16,416 nucleotides of DNA, taken from contig JAHJQJ010000001.1 in assembly GCA_018819325.1 (NCBI GenBank), positions 1-16,416 of the forward strand. Reading direction: 5' to 3'. Both the position numbers and the translations under genes were made by a program. Each line of letters opens with the position of its first letter. Position 1 is the stretch's first letter. This DNA is from Patescibacteria group bacterium (GTDB lineage: Bacteria > Patescibacteriota > Microgenomatia > UBA1400 > MFAQ01). The notes below the pieces were generated by a model. The model had not been told where the DNA came from, searched no databases, and saw nothing but the letters and a program-made list of their open reading frames with translations. Positions 5,323-12,375 of the stretch are shown here, piece by piece.

Positions 5323-7638
5323 TTATATAGAGCCAATCTCTTGTGTAACAAATAAACGGTGGTTTGGGCCTAAAGAATGACAGCCTAGGTTGTAAATTTG
5401 GCAGTAGACGTAATAGCCTACACTTTCGGCCATGTCTTCGTACCAAGGGGGCGGTTGAACAGGATAAGTGTCCATGGGTGGTTCTGCACCGATGATGGAT
5501 TTAAATATACTTTCATAACTTTTTGAGTCTTGAATAATATGGGTGAGTTCATGAGCAAAATTGTTGGTGGCAAACTGTTGCTTGGCTGGTCCCATAACAC
5601 AATCGTCATAGCTTCTAAAATAAATGGTGTCGCCATTTCGAAGACCGCAATAATCTACTGTTGCAGGGGAATATATTAAGGTTATTGTGCCGGAACTGCT
5701 GGAACCACAAGCTAGGTTAATAAGGGCAGGATATTGTGATATTAAGGTTTCGATGGCAATATAAAGATAGTTTTGAGTGTTTATTCCTTTAGGTTCAGAA
5801 GAAAAAGATGAGTCATCAAATACAAAACAAGAAGTAGCTGAGCCGGAAAAAGGAATAGTTGATTCAGCGGATTCTAGTTGGGCGATGGTGGAGATTAGGG
5901 GGGCGACGGTGAAGGCGACGATGTAGATAAAAATACCGGCGACGGCAGAAGCGACGATTACGCCAGCGGCGGAGCTGGCGGCGGCTACGGTGGCTGTACC
6001 AATGGTAGAGAAAAAACCAGCAATACCAGTGGCGGCTATGACGGGAAGAGCGGCAAGAGAGCCAAGGGCTATTTTGGGGTCAAAATCATCACCAGTGATT
6101 GAACGCCAGGCATTTTTAAAAGCCTTTATGGCAAATCCAATAGTTTTTTCGATTATAAACGAACCTACTTCAATGGCTACAGCTAAAACCAAACCAAGTC
6201 CTGGAATAACATTGGCGGCTTGGATGGCAAGTTGAAGACCTCTTTTAAGGCCTTGTTTGGCGAGAAATTTAACTCCTTTTTTTAAACCTTGTCTTAGTAG
6301 GGTTTTGGCTACCAATCGAGCGGTTTTGTTGGTGACTTTTTTGGCAAAAGCTTTGTAGAGTTTTTTGCCAATATATTGGCCGGTTTTTTTGCCAAGCCAA
6401 CCTTTGATTGACTGGATCGGATGGAAGATGTAGTTTAATGGTCTGGTGAAATTTTGTGGAAGTTTGCCAGAGATTTTGTTAGTAAAGGTTTGAAAAAAGC
6501 GACCGACCTTGCCTAGTGGTTGGGCAATTTCTTTGCCAAGTTGAGAATTATCTAGAGATTTAAATTGTTGATTTATAGCATAGGCTTGTTTGGGAGGGAT
6601 GAGTTTTTGAATAGAAGTGTTTTGATAGAGTTTGACCCACTGAACACTATCTAATCCCATGGCTTTTAATTTGATGGCTTGGGGTGAGAGGTTGGAGTTG
6701 GGGAATTGTTTAATGATGGCGGCTGCTTGTTGCCCAGATTGAGTGGGTTGTTGGAGAATTTTAGGGTCGATTTGGTTGATGGTGTGGATGAGTTTTTTTA
6801 TTTGTTTGTCTGAGATTTGGGTTATAAGGGTACGTGAGATTATTATTGCTTCAGGATTATCTTCAATTTTTCTTAGTTTATTAATTTCGGTGCTTAAGGT
6901 GTCGCAGATATCGCTGTTGGCGGGGGTTATTTTTATTGTTGGTACTGGTTTAACTTGGTTTGGTGAAGGAATTTTAGATGTGTCTATGGTGAAACCGTCT
7001 GGGGTTATGATTCTGGACAAGCCAGAATGACTGCTGGAATCGGAGATTGCTTGGTGGTATTCTGCGTCTGTAGTTGGGGTGATGGCTTTACTAATTTTTT
7101 CGTAGAGTTTGTTTTTACCAAGAGCGATACTAACTGCAAGGTCTAGGTCTTTAGGATCTGATAAATCTAGGTTTGAGGTAAGGCAGATGTTGATAAAAGT
7201 ATTTATAGACTGGATTCCCGCCTGCGCGGGAATGACGGAGGAAGCGGGAATGACTTGATGAGCGATCTTGATTATTTCTTGGCGGGGGTCTTGTTTGGTG
7301 TCTAGTTTGTTTATTTCTGGTTTGATTTTATTTAGAGCTTCTTGATTTTTAAGTATTTTTTCTAGGCGGATTTCTTCTCGTCTAATGTTGACGAGTTTTA
7401 TTATTAGTTTTTGTTGATCGAGAGTGTGGTTTGGCAGGCTGGCCTTGAGGTCAAGGTCGTCGTTCATTTGTTTTCTTAGATATTCAAGTAAAGCTCCGTC
7501 GACGGTGGCGCCGGTTTTGAATTCTGAGGTTTGGGAGTTGAAGATTTCTTCGGAGTCGTTGAATAAGGTTTTTTGTTCTGGGGTTAGTTGTTCCCAGGTA
7601 AGACCAGACGAGATTATTTTTTGGATTTGTGGGGACAT
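5323..7638 (-). CDS. Large membrane protein with C-terminal HELTH metallopeptidase motif
   Basis: A 771-residue protein with three parts. Residues 1-400 are soluble, charged and Gln/Lys-rich, with no family I recognise. Residues 405-470 are strongly basic (KKLYKAFAKKVTNKTARLVAK). Residues about 470-500, 522-546 and 549-585 are hydrophobic and Ala/Gly-rich, giving roughly three to four membrane segments. The last ~185 residues should lie across the membrane; they contain HELTH at 696-700, an HExxH zinc motif, with a candidate third ligand at E738 (MAES), and paired cysteines that could form disulfides. The gene lies just after the VirB4 genes. A VirB6-like channel role combined with cell-wall or surface proteolysis is plausible but inferred. 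A VIPAQAGIQ repeat peptide at 135-143 marks an in-frame repeat insertion. It has its own -10-like box. Confidence 0.75.
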   Translation of the reverse strand: MSPQIQKIISSGLTWEQLTPEQKTLFNDSEEIFNSQTSEFKTGATVDGALLEYLRKQMNDDLDLKASLPNHTLDQQKLIIKLVNIRREEIRLEKILKNQEALNKIKPEINKLDTKQDPRQEIIKIAHQVIPASSVIPAQAGIQSINTFINICLTSNLDLSDPKDLDLAVSIALGKNKLYEKISKAITPTTDAEYHQAISDSSSHSGLSRIITPDGFTIDTSKIPSPNQVKPVPTIKITPANSDICDTLSTEINKLRKIEDNPEAIIISRTLITQISDKQIKKLIHTINQIDPKILQQPTQSGQQAAAIIKQFPNSNLSPQAIKLKAMGLDSVQWVKLYQNTSIQKLIPPKQAYAINQQFKSLDNSQLGKEIAQPLGKVGRFFQTFTNKISGKLPQNFTRPLNYIFHPIQSIKGWLGKKTGQYIGKKLYKAFAKKVTNKTARLVAKTLLRQGLKKGVKFLAKQGLKRGLQLAIQAANVIPGLGLVLAVAIEVGSFIIEKTIGFAIKAFKNAWRSITGDDFDPKIALGSLAALPVIAATGIAGFFSTIGTATVAAASSAAGVIVASAVAGIFIYIVAFTVAPLISTIAQLESAESTIPFSGSATSCFVFDDSSFSSEPKGINTQNYLYIAIETLISQYPALINLACGSSSSGTITLIYSPATVDYCGLRNGDTIYFRSYDDCVMGPAKQQFATNNFAHELTHIIQDSKSYESIFKSIIGAEPPMDTYPVQPPPWYEDMAESVGYYVYCQIYNLGCHSLGPNHRLFVTQEIGSI
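7210..7254. repeat. Palindromic GC-rich repeat inserted in coding sequence (VIPAQAGIQ type)
   Basis: An 8-bp perfect stem, ATTCCCGC (7214-7221) and GCGGGAAT (7226-7233), forms a hairpin with a 4-base loop. GCGGGAATGAC occurs at 7226-7236 and again at 7244-7254. Read in the gene's frame it gives VIPAS-SVIPAQAGIQS, the well-known peptide encoded by a dispersed palindromic repeat found in many bacteria. It sits in a linker between helical parts of the 771-residue protein and keeps the frame open. Confidence 0.8.
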
Positions 7639-7644
7639 GTGGTT

Positions 7645-7652
7645 ATTTTATA
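7645..7652 (-). promoter_or_regulatory. -10-like box before the 771-residue protein gene
   Basis: The minus strand reads TATAAAAT, offering TATAAA or TAAAAT 6-8 bases before the ATG at 7638. No clear -35 is seen; the upstream arm belongs to the palindromic repeat. It suggests that this gene and its small partner can be transcribed separately from the VirB4 operon. Confidence 0.4.
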
Positions 7653-7657
7653 TTAAA

Positions 7658-7739
7658 TTGTCATTCTGGGGATGAATTCTGATGAAGACTCCAGAATCGA
7701 TTCTGGATGCGTTCGACGACTCACTTACCAGAATGACAA
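7658..7739. repeat. 82-bp composite palindromic repeat between virB4 and the next gene
   Basis: Outer arms TTGTCATTCTGG (7658-7669) and CCAGAATGACAA (7728-7739) are perfect 12-bp inverted repeats. In the middle, 7691-7706 is a perfect 16-bp palindrome (CCAGAATCGATTCTGG) that reuses the same CCAGAAT word. The element starts eight bases after the VirB4 stop codon and could form a branched hairpin. It looks like a miniature REP or MITE-type repeat, and may double as a transcript end for the VirB4 operon. Confidence 0.8.
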
Positions 7740-7746
7740 AAGAGAA

Positions 7747-9450
7747 TTAGCCTTTTCTTTCGAGGATTTCGGAGGGTTTGGTGGTGGCTAGGGCGTGTTC
7801 GTCTTGGCTGGCAAGGACTTTTACGGCTACGTGATTTTGACCGGCAAAGAAGATACCCTCACCTATATTGGCTGATAAAAGTAACATTTTTTCACCTTGA
7901 GATAGATAGAAGGTGTCGACAATATCCTTGATGGCGGCAGAAGACTGTTTAAAAAGCATTTTAAGAGCAGAGTTGGTGAGTATGGCTTTGCCGTAGGGTG
8001 AACCTAGGAAATCATCGACGTTTTGACTGATAATAGTAACACCCAGATAATATTTTCTGGCTCTTTTTACAAAACTTTGTAGAATTTTGGCGGAGTCTTC
8101 GTGGCGCATTAGGTACCAAGCTTCGTCTACAATTAACAAGCGTTTTCTCATATCTTTTCTTATTTGAGTCCAAATGAAGTCTAAAATGACAAACATGACA
8201 ATGGGGCGAATTTCGTCTGCCAACTCTTGTAGAGTAAAAACGGTAATAGGGGCGTTTATGTCTATATTTGATTGTTGGTCAAAGATGCCTTTAATGGAAC
8301 CCATGACGTATTTTTCTAATCTAGCAGAGAGATCTTTGGCTGATGGTTCTTCCATGCCGATTAAAGCTTTGTATAGGTCTTCCATTCTAGGTGGTTCTAG
8401 AATGTGAGTTCCCGGATCTTCGGTAATACCTTTTTGGCGGTAGGTTAAAACTAGGGCTCTGTTTAAAATAGCGTCTTCTGTGGGTGACATTTGACCCAGC
8501 ATAAGTTTTAAAAGAGATTGTAAAAAGAGATATTTGTAGTTCATTTCGTCCTCTGTAGATTCTTTGGGTTTGGCAATTTGGAAGGGGTTTACTTTGTGCT
8601 GGGAAGAAACAGAAAAAGAAATGTGGTTACCACCGGCGGCCTTGGTTAGCATTTCGTATTCGTTTTCTGGGTCAATGACGATGGATTGGGTGCCAAACAT
8701 TAAAGATCTCATGATTTCTAGCTTAACGAAGTAACTTTTACCAGCACCGGTAGTGGAGAGAACCAGCATGTTGGCGTTCTCTTGGGAGAATCTATCGAAA
8801 ATTACAAGTGAGTCGTTGTGAATATTTATTCCATAGAGAACTCCTTGGTTGTCTGAAAGTTCTGAGGAAGTAAAAGGAAAGGTGGTGGAGAGAGCGGTGG
8901 TGTCCATGTTTCTTGTAATTAACAACTTGTCTTTGCAGTATGGTAGAGTGGTTTTGAAGGCGTCTTCCATAGAGAGAGAGGCGGTTTTACTAATAATCAT
9001 GAGTGAGCCTAGGGTAGACTGAATTTGTTGGGTAATGGTATTTAGTTCTTTTAAGGAGTCTGAAGAAATGGTGACGTAAAGAGAGAATTGGAAGAATTTT
9101 TCTGAACCCTTGACTAGTTGAGCCTGAAGAACCTTGGCGTCTTCTAAGGTTGCTTGGGTACCGGCTTGGGGGATGTGACCTCTTTCAATGTCGGTGTTTA
9201 ACTCTGCTTCCATTTCTGTGATGCGGCGACGGAGGGTGTCTAAGGTACCTTTGGAGTCTGAGGGATAAATATACATGGCTATGTCTAGAGAGTGGTTGAA
9301 ATTAATTAAAGGTGAGAGCCAGTTGGCAGAAACATAGCGGGGGTAACCAACCACAAACAAGGTTCTTAAGTATTTGTCACCTATCTTTAGATGGGAGAAA
9401 TCTACCTCTATGGCTGGTGGGGCAATGATGTCTTGAATATTTTTATCCAT
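7747..9450 (-). CDS. virB4: VirB4/TraC-type ATPase, motor part
   Basis: ATPase that powers a type IV secretion-like apparatus at the inner face of the membrane. The product has 567 residues. Residues 1-175 are the end of the VirB4 N-terminal region; then comes the RecA-like motor with P-loop STTGAGKSYF (232-241), IVIDPENEYEML (257-268), Walker B RLLIVDEAW (437-445) and the Gln-containing ISQNVDDFL (474-482). The first P-loop glycine is a serine here, but GxGKS is intact. The C-terminal end (SQGEKMLLLSANIGEGIFF) also fits VirB4. The start overlaps by eight bases the preceding gene, which encodes the rest of the N-terminal domain, so the normally single protein appears split in two. No Shine-Dalgarno is seen; coupling to the previous gene is likely. 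Confidence 0.92.
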   Translation of the reverse strand: MDKNIQDIIAPPAIEVDFSHLKIGDKYLRTLFVVGYPRYVSANWLSPLINFNHSLDIAMYIYPSDSKGTLDTLRRRITEMEAELNTDIERGHIPQAGTQATLEDAKVLQAQLVKGSEKFFQFSLYVTISSDSLKELNTITQQIQSTLGSLMIISKTASLSMEDAFKTTLPYCKDKLLITRNMDTTALSTTFPFTSSELSDNQGVLYGINIHNDSLVIFDRFSQENANMLVLSTTGAGKSYFVKLEIMRSLMFGTQSIVIDPENEYEMLTKAAGGNHISFSVSSQHKVNPFQIAKPKESTEDEMNYKYLFLQSLLKLMLGQMSPTEDAILNRALVLTYRQKGITEDPGTHILEPPRMEDLYKALIGMEEPSAKDLSARLEKYVMGSIKGIFDQQSNIDINAPITVFTLQELADEIRPIVMFVILDFIWTQIRKDMRKRLLIVDEAWYLMRHEDSAKILQSFVKRARKYYLGVTIISQNVDDFLGSPYGKAILTNSALKMLFKQSSAAIKDIVDTFYLSQGEKMLLLSANIGEGIFFAGQNHVAVKVLASQDEHALATTKPSEILERKG

Positions 9451-10105
9451 TTTGCTTTAGTTGTTGAGGGGTAATGCCAGCAACGTAGTGGCTGGTTATG
9501 TCTTGATTGTAAATTAAGTGGAAAAGGTCGATCAGTTCTGGGGTGGTGAGTTGTTTTAGTTTTAAGCCTAGTCTGGAGAACAGACGAATTAGGTGGTCTC
9601 TTCGGGGATAAAGGGTTAAAGAGGATTTTTCGATAATATAGTCAAGGTCAAAGGGTGGTTTTTGGGGTTGTTTAGCAAGGGGGTTAAATGATTTGGCGGT
9701 AAGTCCAAGTTCTGTGGTAGAGAAAGGGATAATAAGGTAAAAATGTTTTTCTAAAACTCGATTTTCTTTGACCAAGCTTTTTACAAACTGACGGTATTTT
9801 ATTATGGATTCTCTGATTTTCTGTGAGGAAGTGGTTTTTATTTGAGTGTCTAGTAGATTTAGGTAGTCTGAGATGTTTTTTCTTTGAGATCTAATAATAA
9901 TCTGTAAAGGGAAAGAGAGAGAGTTTAGAATACCAGCATAGGCGTAAATGGTGGCGTCTTGTTCTTCTTCGGACAAAAGGTTGAAGTTGATTGCGGTTGA
10001 CTGAAGAACTAAAGCAGCAGAACCATCCTTTAAAAATACAAGATGGTCTTGGATTGTGTAGATGTCTAGGTGTTCTTGGGTAGAGGCTTTTATTGTGTCA
10101 CTCAT
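9443..10105 (-). CDS. VirB4/TraC N-terminal domain encoded as a separate protein
   Basis: A 220-residue protein without a P-loop. Its start (LDIYTIQDHLVFLKDGSAALVL) and the middle part (FPLQIIIRSQRKNISDYLNLL) match the N-terminal domain of VirB4/TraC-type ATPases, the part that docks to membrane partners. VirB4 proteins are usually 600-850 residues in one chain; this 220 plus the following 567 would restore that length. The gene overlaps prgI by four bases (ATGA) and virB4 by eight, so three proteins are made from one tightly coupled message. The two halves probably form one complex. The overlap keeps both reading frames intact, so this looks like stable gene fission and not a recent frameshift, but a sequence error cannot be excluded without relatives. 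Confidence 0.8.
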   Translation of the reverse strand: MSDTIKASTQEHLDIYTIQDHLVFLKDGSAALVLQSTAINFNLLSEEEQDATIYAYAGILNSLSFPLQIIIRSQRKNISDYLNLLDTQIKTTSSQKIRESIIKYRQFVKSLVKENRVLEKHFYLIIPFSTTELGLTAKSFNPLAKQPQKPPFDLDYIIEKSSLTLYPRRDHLIRLFSRLGLKLKQLTTPELIDLFHLIYNQDITSHYVAGITPQQLKQNG

Positions 10106-11046
10106 GATTTGGCTTGAATTTTTAAGGGTTTAATGATGTTGCCTTCTAAATTTATAGAGTAGGTGGTGAATTGAAAGTTGTCTTTTTCTGCTTTGATTTG
10201 ATAAAGACCGTTTTCTAGAGCTTTGGCAAATAGGAATTGGCCAAGTTTGTTTGATTTGGTGGCTCTGGTGGTTAGGCCACCACTAATTATTTCTATTAAA
10301 ACGCCGTCTAGAATTAAACCTTGGGGATTTAGGGTTAGACCAACGATGGTGTTGGGTTGTTCTGGGGTGAAGGGAATGGGGAGGTTGGCGGTTGGAGCCG
10401 CGCCTTCAGTTTTTGGAGTGGTGCCTTGGTTGGTTGGCAAGGAAGGTTTAACTGTGGGTGTTTGTGCCGCGCCTAACTTTTGCTCTGGCAAAACTTGGGC
10501 GGGTAAAGGTTTTTTTATTTTGTCATCGGAGCCTATTGGGGTACGACCCTCCTTTGACCCGATGGTCAATGGGCCCGCGGCTGTAGCCGCTCCTTTTAGG
10601 GTCGGACCCCTATGACTGGTGGTGGGCTCAGAATGACTGGGGGTGAGGTCTAATGTTGTTGTGGAGGTGGTTTGTGGTTCTCCTACGCTCTTTGGAACTT
10701 TGGAAGGGTCGGTCGGTGTTTTTTGTGTGGTTGTTTTGGTTATTTCTTTTTGTTGTTTTTGTTTCCAAACATATTGAGTGGGGGAGTAAATGGATTTGAT
10801 AAAGGCAATTATCCATTGGTCTAGGGGGCGGCCTTGAATGGGCATAAAGGCTAGGCCAATACCTAGACCTAATGTTAAAATTTCTAGTGGGTACCTAAAA
10901 AAGAAGGGAATGGGAGAGTTGTGAAGAAGAAGGGTAAGAATAATAAAGCCGGCAATGTAAAGAAACTGCTTGACGGTCATGTCACCTATTAGGCGAAACT
11001 TGTAGCTAGAGATGTCTTGGGGTAGTGGGTGTTGTTGAATGGGCAT
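10102..11046 (-). CDS. PrgI-family membrane protein with C-terminal carboxypeptidase-regulatory-like domain
   Basis: The first ~95 residues match the PrgI family (VirB3-like): HPLPQDISSYKFRLIGDMT, then two membrane helices at about 27-41 and 48-68, and GRPLDQWIIAFIKSIYSP. PrgI proteins partner VirB4 in Gram-positive-type and CPR secretion clusters. Residues 98-225 form a Thr/Pro/Ser-rich linker. Residues 230-314 (TIVGLTLNPQGLILDG, TRATKSNKLGQFLFAKALENGLYQIKAEKDNF) look like a beta-sandwich of the carboxypeptidase regulatory type. Thus 314 residues against about 110 for plain PrgI. Part of the linker (about 145-171) is encoded by a composite palindromic repeat. It is first in the operon, with a TATACT box ten bases upstream, and overlaps the next gene by four bases. 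Function as channel component is inferred from family and context. Confidence 0.85.
   Translation of the reverse strand: MPIQQHPLPQDISSYKFRLIGDMTVKQFLYIAGFIILTLLLHNSPIPFFFRYPLEILTLGLGIGLAFMPIQGRPLDQWIIAFIKSIYSPTQYVWKQKQQKEITKTTTQKTPTDPSKVPKSVGEPQTTSTTTLDLTPSHSEPTTSHRGPTLKGAATAAGPLTIGSKEGRTPIGSDDKIKKPLPAQVLPEQKLGAAQTPTVKPSLPTNQGTTPKTEGAAPTANLPIPFTPEQPNTIVGLTLNPQGLILDGVLIEIISGGLTTRATKSNKLGQFLFAKALENGLYQIKAEKDNFQFTTYSINLEGNIIKPLKIQAKS
10538..10610. repeat. 73-bp composite palindromic repeat inside the PrgI linker
   Basis: Outer arms GGGGTACGACCCT (10538-10550) and AGGGTCGGACCCC (10598-10610) are inverted with one mismatch in 13. Between them lie two perfect hairpins: TTGACC/GGTCAA (10554-10559, 10564-10569) and GCGGCT/AGCCGC (10577-10582, 10585-10590), plus a GGGCCC palindrome (10571-10576). 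This GC-rich block stands out from its AT-rich gene and encodes a low-complexity stretch (HRGPTLKGAATAAGPLTIGS). GGGGTC-GACCCC type arms are typical of REP elements mobilised by RAYT transposases, although none is visible here. Confidence 0.8.
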
Positions 11047-11056
11047 GGCAGTTTTA

Positions 11057-11062
11057 AGTATA
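11057..11062 (-). promoter_or_regulatory. -10 box of the PrgI-VirB4 operon
   Basis: The minus strand reads TATACT (5 of 6 to TATAAT), ending ten bases before the PrgI ATG. No good -35 is seen. The promoter lies at the very end of the preceding ATPase gene, whose stop is at 11064, so readthrough from that gene is also possible. Confidence 0.45.
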
Positions 11063-11063
11063 G

Positions 11064-12194
11064 CTAAGAAGAAGATATAAAACTAAGATAATTGTTTTGA
11101 TTGATGGTCTGAAGACTAACTTGATATTGTTCTTTGAAGTCTTTGGGGGTTTTAGCTTGTTTGTTACCCCATTTAAACTCGAAAGCTGAGATTTTTCCAT
11201 TAAATTCTTCTATCCAGTCGATTTCTGCTTGATCGTATGTTTGCCAAAAGTAGTGTTTGACTGTTTGTTTTTTGTACTCTTGTTTTTTTAGTCTTTCTAT
11301 GGCGAGAAAATTCTCCCATATACCACCAATATCAGATCGAACGTCTGGAGAGTGGAATTGGCTAACTACAGCATTTCTTAAACCTATGTCCCAAAAGTAA
11401 TATTTTTTAGCTTTAGCAACTTCTTTTCTTAGGTTGCGGGAAAATGAACCTAGTTCAAAAACAACAAAACTTTGTTTTAAGAGTGATAGATAGCGAACAA
11501 CGGTTTTAACGTCTATTTGTAGGTTGTTGGCTAGTTCATTATAAGAAACTTTTGAGCCAAGCTGAAAAGCTAAAAGGGTAACAAGTTTTTGGAGATTGTC
11601 TGGTTGTTCAATGTTTTTTAGAAGTAAGATGTCTTTAAGAAGGTAGTCGTTGACTATGTTTTGAAGATAATCTTGTTTTTCTTGTGGGGTTTGTAGGTTG
11701 CTAAGATATGGGTAGCCGCCATAAATTAATTGGTCTTTAAGTAGAGAAGATTGGTGGTGGGGTGGAAAACCAATGGTGAGTTCTTGGGTCGATAGGGGGA
11801 AAAGTTTGTAAGTGAGGTTTCTGCCAGTTAATGATTCTTGCAGGCCTTGAGATAAGGCTAAGGATGAAGAACCGGAGGTGTAGTAAGTTTTTTTAGGGAA
11901 TTTATCAACAAGTATTTTTAGGGAAAGGCCAATGTTTTTGATTCTTTGAGCTTCGTCTATCACAATGATATTGTGGTTTTTAACTAGATTAGAAAGATGG
12001 ACTTCTGAAGTGTTAGAAAGAGAATCTTGGGTTTCTTGTGTATCACCGTTGAGCCAAAGGGTTTGATTTTGTTTATTTTTGGTAAGTTGCTGTAAAAGGG
12101 TGGTTTTGCCCACACGACGAGGGCCGTAGATTATGTTTATAAAGCCAGGTTTTTGATGTTTTTTAATGGTTGCTTCTAGTTGTCTGGTGATCAT
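11064..12194 (-). CDS. AAA ATPase with DUF4143 C-terminal region
   Basis: A 376-residue ATPase of the AAA_14/DUF4143 family, widespread in CPR and archaea and of unknown role. P-loop GPRRVGKTT is at 24-32 and Walker B NIIVIDEAQR at 75-84; the sensor-like YYTSGSSSLALSQ follows. A winged-helix-like stretch (QIDVKTVVRYLSLL) lies mid-protein. Near the C-terminus, AEIDWIEEFNGKISAFEFKWG resembles the E-x-D...E-x-K pattern of PD-(D/E)XK nuclease-like folds found in this family. No membrane segment is present. It has its own strong promoter (TTGACA, 17 bases, TACTAT) and starts about three bases after the predicted transcription start. It is a diverged relative of the ATPase at 14703-15893. A link to toxin-antitoxin or mobile-element biology is suggested only by location. 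Confidence 0.85.
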   Translation of the reverse strand: MITRQLEATIKKHQKPGFINIIYGPRRVGKTTLLQQLTKNKQNQTLWLNGDTQETQDSLSNTSEVHLSNLVKNHNIIVIDEAQRIKNIGLSLKILVDKFPKKTYYTSGSSSLALSQGLQESLTGRNLTYKLFPLSTQELTIGFPPHHQSSLLKDQLIYGGYPYLSNLQTPQEKQDYLQNIVNDYLLKDILLLKNIEQPDNLQKLVTLLAFQLGSKVSYNELANNLQIDVKTVVRYLSLLKQSFVVFELGSFSRNLRKEVAKAKKYYFWDIGLRNAVVSQFHSPDVRSDIGGIWENFLAIERLKKQEYKKQTVKHYFWQTYDQAEIDWIEEFNGKISAFEFKWGNKQAKTPKDFKEQYQVSLQTINQNNYLSFISSS

Positions 12195-12203
12195 GTCTAT
12201 GAA

Positions 12204-12232
12204 ATAGTACCAAATTTATGGATGTTTGTCAA
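12204..12232 (-). promoter_or_regulatory. Sigma70-type promoter of the first DUF4143 ATPase
   Basis: On the minus strand a perfect TTGACA (12227-12232) is 17 bases from TACTAT (12204-12209, 5 of 6). Transcription would start about 12197, so the ATG at 12194 is at the very 5' end. The promoter is enclosed by an imperfect inverted repeat, TACCAAATTT and AAATTCGGTA (9 of 10 pairing), which could be an operator. Confidence 0.75.
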
Positions 12233-12252
12233 CAAATTCGGTATGAATTCAT

Positions 12253-12289
12253 GGAGTTGATTCCTGGAATTACGCGTAATTTGAGGAGT
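12253..12289 (+). repeat. 37-bp repeat A, copy 1
   Basis: Identical at 36 of 37 positions to 14649-14685, in the same orientation. Both copies contain a perfect 14-bp palindrome AATTACGCGTAATT flanked by partly symmetric TCC...GGA. This copy lies just upstream of the promoter of the first DUF4143 ATPase. The 181-base gap 12195-12375 holds this copy, the promoter and the hairpin repeat, and no gene. Confidence 0.9.
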
Positions 12290-12310
12290 ATTATTAATTT
12301 AGTGACGCAA

Positions 12311-12332
12311 TCCCGCCAAAGGCGGGCAGGCG
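12311..12332. repeat. GC-rich hairpin repeat, copy 1
   Basis: CCCGCC (12312-12317) and GGCGGG (12321-12326) form a perfect 6-bp hairpin with an AAA loop, followed by CAGGCG. A related copy (18 of 22 identical) lies 77 bases away at 12388-12409. On the minus strand it follows the PaaX-like gene, so it may help end that transcript, although no T-run follows. Confidence 0.75.
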
Positions 12333-12375
12333 TGTAGGTGGATTGGTTATGAGGGTTTGAATTGAAGATTTGAAA

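Noticed and set aside
4728..5351. Longer start (ATG 5351) for the small membrane protein
   Set aside because: It would overlap the upstream gene by 29 bases and put 13 charged residues before the signal-anchor; ATG 5312 fits better.
5990..6235. Plus-strand open frame of 81 codons opposite the Ala/Gly-rich membrane segments
   Set aside because: It is a mirror of the GC-richer coding sequence of the 771-residue protein, with no promoter or family signal.
9443..9450. Simple frameshift error splitting virB4
   Set aside because: Not adopted as the main reading, because both frames have sensible start and stop codons with an 8-base overlap like the other junctions of the operon; it remains possible and is noted in the findings.
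10223..10615. Plus-strand open frame of 130 codons opposite the PrgI gene
   Set aside because: The minus-strand frame has clear PrgI motifs and overlaps its neighbour in operon fashion; the opposite frame runs into the palindromic repeat and shows no family motif.
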